The notes below the pieces were generated by a model, which did no database searches, was not told where the DNA came from, and worked only from the letters and a program-made list of their open reading frames with translations. Positions 1-7,849 of a stretch of DNA of 64,000 bases are shown in pieces. How positions within the stretch are numbered: the first letter of the stretch is position 1; each line of letters opens with the position of its first letter. A program made the position numbers and the translations under genes. This DNA is from Bryobacter sp. (GTDB taxonomy: Bacteria; Acidobacteriota; Terriglobia; Bryobacterales; Bryobacteraceae), in NCBI GenBank assembly GCA_022843625.1, contig JALHNH010000030.1:1-64000 (forward strand). Direction: 5' to 3'.

Positions 1-1061
1 ACTACGACGAACGAGGCGAACGGCGGTATCACACGCTTGGCTTCGCCTCAGAGATGAACAAGGGTCAGGCTGAGGAGAAATGCCAGGTCTTCATGCGCGA
101 GGTCAACGGAGGGGTTCGAACCGCAAGCCCGGTCCGTCCGACCACGGTCATCGAGTTCTTGGATGAGACCTACTTGCCGTTCTACCTTGGCAAATGGAAG
201 GAGTCCACGGCAGGCACGTCCGAGAACCGGATCCGGCATCACATCGGCAAGGAACTCGGCCGTGAACGATTGATGGATCTCACTCTGGCAAAGCTCCAGA
301 GGTATTTGGAGCAGAAGGCGGCGTCTGGGTTATCCCATAGCGTCGTCGACCACCTTCGCTGGGATCTGTCCTCCATGCTCGACATGGCGGTTGCCGAAAG
401 GGTGATCTCGGTAAACCCGGCGAGTTCGCTCTACACGCCCAAGTCGGCGAAGCGGAGCGAATGCCACGCGATGTCCGCAGAGCAGGTAGAGCTTGCGCTG
501 GGAGCAGTTGAACAACGTGAGAAGGTGATCCTCCGATTGGCCATCTTCGCCGGGATGCGTCCCGGTGAGTTGTTGGCGATTCAGCGCGATCAAGTGAACC
601 CGGATGCTTCGGTGGTCGAGATCCGGCAGCGGGTTTATCGTGGCAAGTTCGCATCGCCTAAGAACGGTCTGGTCCGAAAAGCGGCCATTCCTCCAGACAC
701 CGCATCGCACCTCCGCGAGTGGATGGAGAATGCCGTCGAACCGGGACCCCAGTCGTTCGTGTTCGCCGGCGAGTCGGGCCAGCCCTTATGGCGGTCTTCG
801 CTTCTTGAAGACTACATCAAGGCAAAGCTCGATCCTGTAGGCCTTGGCTGGGTGAACTTTCAGGTCATGCGTCGCACACATGCCAGCCTGGGGCATGAAG
901 CCAAGGTCGATCCGAAGGTCTCAGCCGACCAGCGGGGCCACGGTATCGGTGTAGCGCTCGATGTTTATACGAAGTCGAGCATGAAGGACCGGGCAGCAGC
1001 CGCGAAGCAATTGGAAGATTCCGTCAAGAAGCCCTCACCGCCTCGAAAGATGCCGAAGTGA
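1..1061 (+). CDS. Tyrosine-type site-specific integrase, 5' end outside window
   Basis: The frame is open to the left edge: codons from position 3 read YDERGERRYHTLGFASE before the first ATG at 54, so the gene almost certainly begins upstream. Numbering from that ATG, a SAM-like core-binding domain occupies about residues 30-125 and the catalytic domain about 140-315. Visible catalytic residues are Arg169 (GMRPGE), Lys203, Arg273, His296 (QRGHG) and the nucleophile Tyr305 (DVYTKSS). The box normally written HxxR reads Q-V-M-R, so its His is replaced by Gln; that substitution is tolerated in some integrases. The gene points toward a tRNA-Gly remnant 58 bp downstream, the usual position of an attachment site. 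It is probably the integrase of a genomic island or prophage, acting in the cytoplasm on attP/attB DNA. Confidence 0.9.
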   Translation, partial: YDERGERRYHTLGFASEMNKGQAEEKCQVFMREVNGGVRTASPVRPTTVIEFLDETYLPFYLGKWKESTAGTSENRIRHHIGKELGRERLMDLTLAKLQRYLEQKAASGLSHSVVDHLRWDLSSMLDMAVAERVISVNPASSLYTPKSAKRSECHAMSAEQVELALGAVEQREKVILRLAIFAGMRPGELLAIQRDQVNPDASVVEIRQRVYRGKFASPKNGLVRKAAIPPDTASHLREWMENAVEPGPQSFVFAGESGQPLWRSSLLEDYIKAKLDPVGLGWVNFQVMRRTHASLGHEAKVDPKVSADQRGHGIGVALDVYTKSSMKDRAAAAKQLEDSVKKPSPPRKMPK

Positions 1062-1118
1062 TTCTTAATGGAGGGCTATGGAGGGTGTGATTTTGACGTG
1101 CCCGTAAGTTGTTGATTT

Positions 1119-1172
1119 TGGAGCGGGAGATGGGATTCGAACCCACGACGTCCAGCTTGGGAAGCTGAGACT
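1119..1172 (-). pseudogene. 3' half of a tRNA-Gly(CCC) gene, attachment-site remnant
   Basis: Read on the minus strand, 1172 to 1119 gives an anticodon arm with loop TTCCCAA (anticodon CCC), a T arm with TTCGAAT loop and 5-bp GTGGG/CCCAT stem, the acceptor strand CTCCCGC and TCCA. The D arm and the 5' acceptor strand (expected GCGGGAG) are absent to the right of 1172, so this is a fragment. The retained part is what tyrosine integrases of islands use as an att core, and it lies just after the integrase stop. Which element arm each side belongs to is unresolved. Confidence 0.85.
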
Positions 1173-1217
1173 GTTGCTTGGTTGTGATGAAGCTTAACGA
1201 AAGGATTGGAGGTCAGA

Positions 1218-1532
1218 ATGAAAACTCTTGCCGAGCTGCGAAGCTCAGATTACCATCACGAACTCGCGCACAAGTTGTGGGCCGCGTTCGTGGCCCAGCA
1301 GCAGGGCATCTCAATGAACATGGCGCTCGCGCAGACTGGTGGCCGGATGAGCGACGCATGGTTGATGGTTGCAGAACTCGCCCTTTGGGCTCACGCGTCG
1401 CGCGAAGGCCAATTTCTCGGGGACCAATCCGTCTACGATCAATTCGCTAAGGCCTACCAATCGATCTGCCACGAACAGCACAGCAGTGGATCCTTGCCAT
1501 CTAAGGTTAGTGAGGCCGGGACGATCAACTGA
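1218..1532 (+). CDS. Hypothetical protein of the integrated element, 104 aa
   Basis: Not recognised. It is a small, mostly helical, soluble-looking protein beginning MKTLAELRSS, with alternating Ala/Leu-rich stretches (HKLWAAFVAQQ, WLMVAELALWAHA) and no signal peptide or membrane segment. ATG 1218 is chosen because GGAGG at 1208-1212 lies about five bases upstream; an in-frame TTG at 1206 is less likely. It sits between the tRNA-Gly remnant and the serine recombinase module, so an accessory role in the mobile element is possible but not shown. Confidence 0.6.
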   Translation: MKTLAELRSSDYHHELAHKLWAAFVAQQQGISMNMALAQTGGRMSDAWLMVAELALWAHASREGQFLGDQSVYDQFAKAYQSICHEQHSSGSLPSKVSEAGTIN

Positions 1533-1631
1533 CAGCCGCCCTCCGACGGCCCTTGAAGCGGACTCTGCAACTCGCTTTGAGGAATCGCCATTCTGTAGCA
1601 GTATCGAAACTGCGAACAGAAGGAGTGGCGA

Positions 1632-1829
1632 TTGATCGCAGTAAATCCTCAGCCTGAATCGGTGCGTCGGCGTCCGCTAGCCAGTTCAGCACCTTCGCCC
1701 GAAACAACAGCGCGGCGGGAACTGGAGGACCAGCGTGGCGCTCCGTTCTCGGATGAGGAATGGGCCGCCGCGAAGCATCGTCTCTTGGCGTTGGCGAGGC
1801 TCGTTCGCCGGTGGGTCAAAGCGGCATGA
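1632..1829 (+). CDS. Small hypothetical protein upstream of serine recombinase, 65 aa
   Basis: Not recognised. It starts at TTG 1632, with AGGAG at 1621-1625 about six bases upstream. The N-terminal half is Ser/Pro/Arg-rich and probably disordered; the C-terminal half (residues about 38-65) is a predicted basic amphipathic helix containing EEWAAAKHRLLALARLVRRW. It ends 45 bp before the recombinase start on the same strand, so co-transcription and a small accessory DNA-binding role are plausible. The coding status is moderate because of its size and non-ATG start. Confidence 0.45.
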   Translation: MIAVNPQPESVRRRPLASSAPSPETTARRELEDQRGAPFSDEEWAAAKHRLLALARLVRRWVKAA

Positions 1830-1874
1830 CAGGCAATTCACTATGTGGCTACGCTGCGGTAAAGTTGATGGGAG

Positions 1875-3452
1875 ATGCCCTCCCCGGTATACGTGATGAA
1901 GAAGCTCGAACCGAAGCCGCTGCCGGGCACTGTTCGAAGATGCGTGCTGTACGCCCGAGTCTCGTCCAAGGAACAAGAGCAAGAGGGCTATTCGATCCAA
2001 GCGCAACTCACCCTGCTCCGTGAATACGCAGCGCAGGAGCGGCTCGACATTCTGCAGGAGTTCGTGGACGTTGAAACAGCGAAAATTGCCGGCCGACATT
2101 CGTTCAATGCGATGCTGGCGTTCCTCAAGAAGCAGCCTACCTGCCGCACGCTGATTGTCGAGAAGACCGACCGCCTCTACCGCAACCTGAAGGATTGGGT
2201 GACGATCGACGACTACGGCCTGGAGGTTCACTTCCCGAAGGAGAACGTGATCATCGGACCCGAATCGAGGTCTTCGGAAAAATTCCTCCACGGCATCAAG
2301 GTTCTCATGGCCAAAAACTACGTGGAGAATCTGGGCGAGGAGGCTAGCAAAGGGATGCGAGAAAAGGCCAAGAGCGGAATCTGGCCTAGCTTCGCGCCAA
2401 CGGGCTACCAAAACGTTCAGGGTAGCGACGGCAAACGCACCATCGCGCCGCATCCGATTGAGGCACCCGTCGTGCGCCAGATCTTCGACTGGTTCGAGAC
2501 CGGCGAGTATACCCTTCAGACCATCGCCGAGAAGTTGCGAACAGAAGGCATCCCCTTCGGAGCGCGCCAAGTCAACGTGAGTAGCATCCACGTGGTTCTC
2601 CGGAATCGGATCTACACGGGGGAGTTTGAGTGGAAAGGCGTCCTCTACCAAGGAACCTTTGAGCCGCTAATTAGCAAGGACACCTGGGAGCGCGTTCAGG
2701 ATCGCCTTGACGCTCGCCAGGAACTTCGACATCGGAAGGTCATCCACGATTTCGCCTTCACCGCGTTGGTCCGTTGCGGACATTGCGGATGCAGCCTCGT
2801 CGGTGAATTGAAGAAGAAGCGCTACGTCTACTACCACTGCACAGGGAACAAAGGAAAATGCGACGAACCGTACACACGCGAAGAGATCCTGCACGGTGAA
2901 TTCGTCGCCGTACTCAAGACGCTCGCCATCCCGGACTCAGTGTTGCAGTGGCTGGAAAAGGAACTCACGCTTTCGACTCACCAGGACGAACGTATCCAAC
3001 AGCGAACAGTCAAGAACTGGCAAGACGAGTGGGACCGGTTGCAGGGAAGGCTCGACGCCATGTACGAAGACAAGCTCGACGGGCGGATCACGTCTGAGCA
3101 ATTTGATCGGAAGGCCAAAGAGACCCGATCAAAACAACAAGCGCTTCGGGCGAAGATCAGCCAGCATCAATCCACTGCGGTCGATCTTCGGGCTGGCTTC
3201 AACATGATGAAGTTGACCAGTATTGCCTGCAGAGAGTTCGAACGGCAAAATGCTCGTGAACAACGCAAGCTTTTGGAATTGGTGGTTAACGGCGCAATGT
3301 GGAAGGAAGGACGGTTAGAAGTGACCCTTCATGAACCGTTCCAAACATTGGCCCGTTCGAACTCTGCAAGTGCAACAAAGCACGGAGCCAAAGGTCCTTC
3401 CGAACCCAAACTTTCAGAATGGCTCCCCGGCATGGATTCGAACCACGATTGA
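1875..3452 (+). CDS. Large serine recombinase (resolvase-family integrase)
   Basis: The protein has 525 aa, in the usual range for large serine integrases. The N-terminal resolvase domain (about 20-160) has the YARVSSKEQ motif with Ser30 as the probable nucleophile and later the EKTDRLYRN motif. A recombinase domain follows (about 170-280), then a zinc ribbon with Cys301, Cys304, Cys322 and Cys329, then a coiled coil (about 365-430). It would catalyse site-specific integration or excision through a covalent phosphoserine link. The last ten or so codons (WLPGMDSNHD then stop) are read antisense through the 3' half of tRNA-Gln, so coding sequence and presumed att core overlap. ATG 1875 has GGAG too close for an ideal RBS; Met8 (1896) is an alternative start. 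Confidence 0.93.
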   Translation: MPSPVYVMKKLEPKPLPGTVRRCVLYARVSSKEQEQEGYSIQAQLTLLREYAAQERLDILQEFVDVETAKIAGRHSFNAMLAFLKKQPTCRTLIVEKTDRLYRNLKDWVTIDDYGLEVHFPKENVIIGPESRSSEKFLHGIKVLMAKNYVENLGEEASKGMREKAKSGIWPSFAPTGYQNVQGSDGKRTIAPHPIEAPVVRQIFDWFETGEYTLQTIAEKLRTEGIPFGARQVNVSSIHVVLRNRIYTGEFEWKGVLYQGTFEPLISKDTWERVQDRLDARQELRHRKVIHDFAFTALVRCGHCGCSLVGELKKKRYVYYHCTGNKGKCDEPYTREEILHGEFVAVLKTLAIPDSVLQWLEKELTLSTHQDERIQQRTVKNWQDEWDRLQGRLDAMYEDKLDGRITSEQFDRKAKETRSKQQALRAKISQHQSTAVDLRAGFNMMKLTSIACREFERQNAREQRKLLELVVNGAMWKEGRLEVTLHEPFQTLARSNSASATKHGAKGPSEPKLSEWLPGMDSNHD

Positions 3453-3493
3453 CGGAGTCAAAGTCCGCTGTCCTACCATTAGACGACCAGGGA
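3420..3493 (-). tRNA. tRNA-Gln(TTG)
   Basis: A full cloverleaf can be folded on the minus strand: acceptor TCCCTGG with CCGGGGA (one T-G pair), a D loop containing TAATGGTA, an anticodon stem GCGGA/TCCGT enclosing CTTTGAC (anticodon TTG), a T arm CGTGG/CCATG with a TTCGAAT loop, discriminator G and an encoded CCA. The weak U1-A72 pair is typical of bacterial tRNA-Gln. Its 3' 33 bases overlap the end of the convergent serine recombinase gene, marking it as the probable integration target. It lies 26 bp past the kinase stop on the same strand. Confidence 0.95.
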
Positions 3494-3519
3494 GCAAGGC
3501 CTTTTTTAGAATAGCAAAA

Positions 3520-5850
3520 TCATCGGCCAACTAGGGTCTTGAGTCTTTCAATTTCAATCTCTTCTTCTGGCTTGAGCCCTGCAAGGCGGCCGTAGGAATT
3601 CCAGCTACCGATTGCTTCTTCAAACGACTCCTGAGCAATTTGGGTTTTGCGTTGGGTGCGCGCCAATTCGCCTTTCAGAGTTAAGGCGACAGCGAGCTGG
3701 CGGCGGTAGTCGGATTTAGAACCGGGACGGGCTACGAGCTTACGCAGAATCTCGACTGCTTGCCCAGATTCTGCGGCGGCTGTGGCAATATCGGCGGATT
3801 CCCTGTTCATGCGAGCCGTCTTTACGATGATATCGGCCAAGCCTTCTGAGGCCTCTTCGTTATCCTTTTCCTTTTCTGAAGCCTGTTCGAGGAGCTGGCG
3901 GGCTTCTTTGTAAGAGGCTCTGGCCTGGTCGCTTTGCTTGGTTTTCTCCAGAGTTTCGCCGAGGCCGCTGAGGGTTTTGGCGAGGTCCAGAATTGGACCA
4001 ACTTCACTGTCGGGTTTCGTTGCTGCGGGACGAATGGTGGTCTCGGCCGTGCGAAACATCGAAAGCGCTTCGCTGAACATGCTCATCTTCAGAGCTTTGT
4101 CTCCAACATTGTTTGCGGACTGGGCGTAGTCACGGGCCTTGCCAGTGTTGCCCTTGTCTGCGTCAAAGATCGAGCCAAACTGGCGCATGGCGTTTTTAGC
4201 GAAAGGCATAGAGGCTTGTTGATCGCCAGCGGCAAACATGAGATCGCCAAGGGCGGAATCTGCCGCTGCGAGGGCTTTGAGTACCTGAGGGTTTTGGGAA
4301 CCTGCGGCAGTGAGTTTGTTCTTCCAGTCCTGGGTGACCTTAATGGCCTCTTTATAATCGCGGGCGCCGTTGAGCATGTCGGCAAGCAGTTTGGCCGAAC
4401 GGGAATACTCGAGTAATTCGAGGTCAGTGCTACCTCCGCTACTGGCCAATTGCAGGGTAAGTTCGTAGGCTTTTCGCGCAGACTGTATTGCGGCACCACG
4501 ATTACCCGGGAGGAGGCCGCTGCCCTTGAGTTCTACTTCGGCCAAGCGGAGATAGGCTTTAGCAAGTTCCGCTACGACTTCCGGTTTACCGGCGCTCTTG
4601 GCCAGCATGTCGTCGAGATAGATTTTTGCACTTTCGATTGTAGAAACGCTGGTGTTCGCCTTGGAGCCAGGCCCACCTTTTCCGCCAGAGAACAGATTAT
4701 TCGTGATGTTCTGAATTTGCGAGGCCTTATCGACCGATTTCGTACGCTGGAAGACGGCGATGCCAGCTGCGCCGAGAACCGCTACCACCAGCGCAACGGT
4801 AATCCAGTTTTGCCTTAGGGACCGGACCATGAAATCCCTCATCGCTTCCTGACGGGGTTTGACGCCACGGCCTTCGAGATAGGCTTCGATGTCGCGACCA
4901 AAGGCGATTGTGGATGGATAACGGGCTTCGATGTTCTTTTCGAGGGCCTTCGAGAGGATATAGTTTACGTCCTCGTCAACACCTTCGATCTTGGGAGCGA
5001 TCTGTTCGCAAATGGCGCGGCCTCGATCCATTACCGTATCTTTCGGGCTTCCGTAAGGAGGACGGCCTCCGAGCATTTCGTAGAGGATGACACCGAGCGA
5101 GTAGATGTCGGAGGCCTCCGTAACTTCTTTGCCACGGATTTGTTCTGGAGAAAAATACGAGAGGCTGTCGGCATCAATCTGCGTCTGGGTAGCGATGGCG
5201 TCGCCGCCTTTGGCAAAAGCCCGGGCGAGGCCGAAATCGACAAGGCGGGGGGTGTGCTCCCTGGTGAGCAGGACGTTAGAGGCTTTGAGATCCCCGTGGA
5301 GGATCTTACGCTGGTGGGCATATCCCACAGCAGTAAGGAGCCTTAGGAAAACTGTAAGGTTTTCACGCAGATCCATCTTAAAAGAAAGTTCTGTAACAGG
5401 AAGGCCGCCTTCGAACTCACTTACAACGAAGGGATGGCCTTCAGAGATCCACCCGGTGTCGAGGACGCGGCCGATGTTGGCGTCGTAGAGCATGGTGAGA
5501 ATGCGGAGTTCCTGGATGAAGATCTGCTGGAGAGATGCGTCTTCGAGCCTGATACGAGCGGCTTTGAAGTTGACGAGCTGGTCCATGGTTCCATCGGCGC
5601 GCTCGGCGAGATAGTCCATACCGAGGCCGTCGGAGCCTAACGGAAGGAGGATGCGCCAACCGGAAACCACGTCGGGAACTTCTTCGTTCTCGCCGGGGCG
5701 ATCGATTTGACGAAGAATGCGGTGAGCGTAGGCGTGGAGATCCTTATCCATCTCGAGTTGTTCATCGAGAAAGAGACCGCGCGCTCTGGGCGGCAGCGTC
5801 AGAGCCTCGGTAATTATGGGCTGGATCGTATTCCACTGATTAATCGTCAC
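3520..5850 (-). CDS. Transmembrane Ser/Thr protein kinase with TPR-like C-terminal half
   Basis: Residues about 63-330 form a Hanks-type kinase domain: glycine-loop-like GSDGLG (72-77), candidate ATP lysine Lys96, catalytic loop HGDLKASN (185-192) with Asp187 and Asn192, DFG at 205-207, SPE at 234-236, and DIYSLGVILYEML typical of PknB-like kinases. The catalytic-loop Arg is Gly, so it is a non-RD kinase. One membrane segment (about 349-367) is followed by roughly 400 residues of TPR-like helical repeats, probably extracytoplasmic. The N-terminal 60 residues resemble the short segment seen ahead of many acidobacterial kinases. It would phosphorylate Ser/Thr on unknown partners, with the repeats binding protein or sensing signals. 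It lies 60 bp downstream of gnd on the same strand. Confidence 0.92.
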   Translation of the reverse strand: MTINQWNTIQPIITEALTLPPRARGLFLDEQLEMDKDLHAYAHRILRQIDRPGENEEVPDVVSGWRILLPLGSDGLGMDYLAERADGTMDQLVNFKAARIRLEDASLQQIFIQELRILTMLYDANIGRVLDTGWISEGHPFVVSEFEGGLPVTELSFKMDLRENLTVFLRLLTAVGYAHQRKILHGDLKASNVLLTREHTPRLVDFGLARAFAKGGDAIATQTQIDADSLSYFSPEQIRGKEVTEASDIYSLGVILYEMLGGRPPYGSPKDTVMDRGRAICEQIAPKIEGVDEDVNYILSKALEKNIEARYPSTIAFGRDIEAYLEGRGVKPRQEAMRDFMVRSLRQNWITVALVVAVLGAAGIAVFQRTKSVDKASQIQNITNNLFSGGKGGPGSKANTSVSTIESAKIYLDDMLAKSAGKPEVVAELAKAYLRLAEVELKGSGLLPGNRGAAIQSARKAYELTLQLASSGGSTDLELLEYSRSAKLLADMLNGARDYKEAIKVTQDWKNKLTAAGSQNPQVLKALAAADSALGDLMFAAGDQQASMPFAKNAMRQFGSIFDADKGNTGKARDYAQSANNVGDKALKMSMFSEALSMFRTAETTIRPAATKPDSEVGPILDLAKTLSGLGETLEKTKQSDQARASYKEARQLLEQASEKEKDNEEASEGLADIIVKTARMNRESADIATAAAESGQAVEILRKLVARPGSKSDYRRQLAVALTLKGELARTQRKTQIAQESFEEAIGSWNSYGRLAGLKPEEEIEIERLKTLVGR

Positions 5851-5910
5851 GGAATTAAACCTTAGTATGACGAAGCTATGTGGCTAGCGCCATACATACA
5901 AAGCCTGAGT

Positions 5911-7413
5911 TTAGAGCTCAAGCTGAGGGCGAGAGGGCTCTGGCCAGTCCAAATGGAAGAATTTTCCACGCGGAGAATCAGTGCGTTCGTAGGTGTGAGC
6001 GCCAAAATAATCGCGCTGTGCCTGAAGCAAATTGGCCGGTAGGGTAGCGCTGCGGTAGCCGTCGTAGTAGCTAAGAGCAGAGTAGAAAGTGGGAGCGGGA
6101 ATGCCGTTGGTGGCAGCGGCGGCGACTACTTTGCGCCAGTTGGTCTGGCAGCGGTCCATCTCGCTCTTGAAGAAGGGGTCGAGGAGGAGATTGACGAGGC
6201 TTGCGTTGGCCAGGTAAGCTTCAGTGATTTTCTGCAGGAAGCGGGCGCGAATGATACAACCACCACGGAAGATGCGGGCGATGTTGGCAAAAGGGAGATC
6301 CCATTTGTATTCCACTTGAGCGGCGCGCATCAGCTGGAAGCCCTGCGCGTAGGCGCAGACTTTGGAGCAGTAGAGAGCGTCGTGGATCGCGTCGATCATG
6401 GCTTGTTTGTCGCCGCTGTATGCGGGGCTGGGGCCGGTAAGGGTTTGTGATGCGGTGACGCGTTCGTCCTTAACGGCGCTGAGGAAGCGGGCGAAGACGG
6501 CTTCGGCTACGGTGGGAGCGGGGGTGCCCATGTCGAGGGCGTTGGCGCTGGTCCATTTGCCGGTACCCTTTTGACCGGCGGTGTCGAGGACGATATCGAC
6601 GAAGGCTTTGCCGGTGGTGGGATCGGCTTGAGCGAGGATGTCGGCGGTGATCTCGATGAGGAAGCTATCGAGGACACCGGTATTCCATTTCTTGAAGACG
6701 GCTGCGCATTCCTGGGCGCTCATGCCGAGGAGGTTCTTCATGAGGTCGTAGGCTTCGCAGATCATCTGCATGTCGCCGTACTCAATGCCATTGTGGACCA
6801 TCTTGACGTAGTGGCCGGCGCCGTTGGGGCCGAGCCAGGTGGTGCAGGGGACGCCACCGACGACGGGTTTGCCGGGGGCTGCGCCTTCGAGAGGCTTGCC
6901 GGTGAGGTCGTCGACTTTGGCGGCTACAGCTTCCCAGATGGGCTGGATTTCGGCGTAAGAGGAAGGGTCGCCACCGGGCATCAGAGAGGGGCCGAAACGG
7001 GCACCTTCTTCGCCGCCCGAGACGCCAGAACCGACAAAACGAAGGCCTTTTTCCTTGAGAGCTTTTTCGCGACGGATCGTGTCAGTCCATAGCGCATTGC
7101 CGCCGTCGATGATGATGTCGCCTTCTTCGAGGTGAGGAACGAGGGAATCGATGACTGCGTCGGTGCCAGAGCCAGCCTTGACGAGAATAATCATCTTGCG
7201 GGGACGCTTGAGGGAGGCAACGAAGCCCTCAAGGGTGGGTTGGCCATCGAGGCCACCGGGAGTGTCCGGATTTTCAGCTACGAACTTTTCCATCGTAGCC
7301 GTGGTGCGGTTGTAGACGGAGATGCGGAAGCCATGGTCGGCAATGTTCAAAGCGAGATTTTGGCCCATGACGGCGAGGCCAATGAGGCCGATGTCAGATT
7401 GAGGAAGAGACAT
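5911..7413 (-). CDS. gnd: 6-phosphogluconate dehydrogenase, decarboxylating
   Basis: It oxidises 6-phosphogluconate to ribulose 5-phosphate and CO2 with NADP+ in the oxidative pentose phosphate pathway. Start ATG 7413 (MSLPQSDIGL) gives 500 aa, close to the 470-480 aa family norm; the reading frame extends further upstream but only over non-homologous sequence. Visible signatures are the Rossmann motif GLAVMGQNLALNIADHGF, IIDGGN, the substrate-binding block GSGVSGGEEGARFGPSLMPGG, the catalytic region KMVHNGIEYGDMQ, GTGKWT and the C-terminal RGGCIIRA. It begins 22 bp after the pseudopilin stop and precedes the kinase gene, so it may be read from the secretin promoter. No functional link between them is evident. 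Confidence 0.97.
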   Translation of the reverse strand: MSLPQSDIGLIGLAVMGQNLALNIADHGFRISVYNRTTATMEKFVAENPDTPGGLDGQPTLEGFVASLKRPRKMIILVKAGSGTDAVIDSLVPHLEEGDIIIDGGNALWTDTIRREKALKEKGLRFVGSGVSGGEEGARFGPSLMPGGDPSSYAEIQPIWEAVAAKVDDLTGKPLEGAAPGKPVVGGVPCTTWLGPNGAGHYVKMVHNGIEYGDMQMICEAYDLMKNLLGMSAQECAAVFKKWNTGVLDSFLIEITADILAQADPTTGKAFVDIVLDTAGQKGTGKWTSANALDMGTPAPTVAEAVFARFLSAVKDERVTASQTLTGPSPAYSGDKQAMIDAIHDALYCSKVCAYAQGFQLMRAAQVEYKWDLPFANIARIFRGGCIIRARFLQKITEAYLANASLVNLLLDPFFKSEMDRCQTNWRKVVAAAATNGIPAPTFYSALSYYDGYRSATLPANLLQAQRDYFGAHTYERTDSPRGKFFHLDWPEPSRPQLEL

Positions 7414-7435
7414 AAGTTTGATTGAAACTTCTAGG

Positions 7436-7849
7436 CTACCACTCGGCGTAAGGAGTGCCTTCGAGGCTCTTCTGGTCGGAGCCAGACTTAACATCGTAGA
7501 TCCCAGGTTCAGTCTGGTTTACGCTGGCGAGGGAATCTTCCTGGACGGTGCGCCAGGTGTCAGAGCGACCGGTCATCGGGTCTACGGGAATGGAGCGGAG
7601 GTAGCCGGCATCGACCAGGTCTCGAAGGTCCTGAGGGGCTTTTTGCTTGTCGTAGGTGTATTCGTCGATTACAGTGCGCATTGTGAAGAGGTTGTTCTTC
7701 AGGACACTTTCGCGGGCACGGACGAGGGATTTCTGGTAGATGGGAATCGCCAGGGAAAGGATGATCGAGATGATCGTCATTACGATGATCATTTCGACGA
7801 TCGTGAAACCGCGACGGAAGCGATTACCACTCAGAGTAGAGCGTGCCAT
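7436..7849 (-). CDS. GspG-like major pseudopilin
   Basis: A type IV pilin-like leader RFRRGFTIVEM is followed by a hydrophobic helix (IIVMTIISIILSLAIPIY). Prepilin peptidase would cut between Gly and Phe and methylate Phe, with Glu5 at its expected position. The globular part has the GspG-like arrangement LRDLVDAGYLRSIPVDPMTGR and ends in YAEW. Start ATG 7849 is chosen because the longer reading frame has no homology ahead of it. The first 26 bases overlap the upstream paralogous pseudopilin gene, implying translational coupling. Mature length is about 125 residues. It probably builds a short periplasmic pseudopilus with the neighbouring pseudopilin and the secretin. Confidence 0.88.
   Translation of the reverse strand: MARSTLSGNRFRRGFTIVEMIIVMTIISIILSLAIPIYQKSLVRARESVLKNNLFTMRTVIDEYTYDKQKAPQDLRDLVDAGYLRSIPVDPMTGRSDTWRTVQEDSLASVNQTEPGIYDVKSGSDQKSLEGTPYAEW

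Larger units (their letters stand above)
1..3493. mobile_element. Right end of an integrative element bounded by tRNA-Gln
   Basis: Seen: a tyrosine integrase, a truncated tRNA-Gly, two small genes and a large serine recombinase, ending at an intact tRNA-Gln (3420-3493, minus) whose 3' end faces the recombinase. Housekeeping-type genes start directly after it. An intact tRNA with its 3' end facing a recombinase gene is the usual proximal boundary of a tRNA-targeted element. The left boundary lies outside the window and should carry a copy of the tRNA-Gln 3' end. That the serine recombinase made this insertion is an inference. Confidence 0.6.

Noticed and set aside
1119..1200. Complete tRNA-Gly gene
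   Set aside because: The D arm and 5' acceptor strand cannot be found to the right of 1172.
1686..2651. 321-aa minus-strand ORF
   Set aside because: It is antisense to the serine recombinase, whose domains and motifs are clear; a shadow frame.
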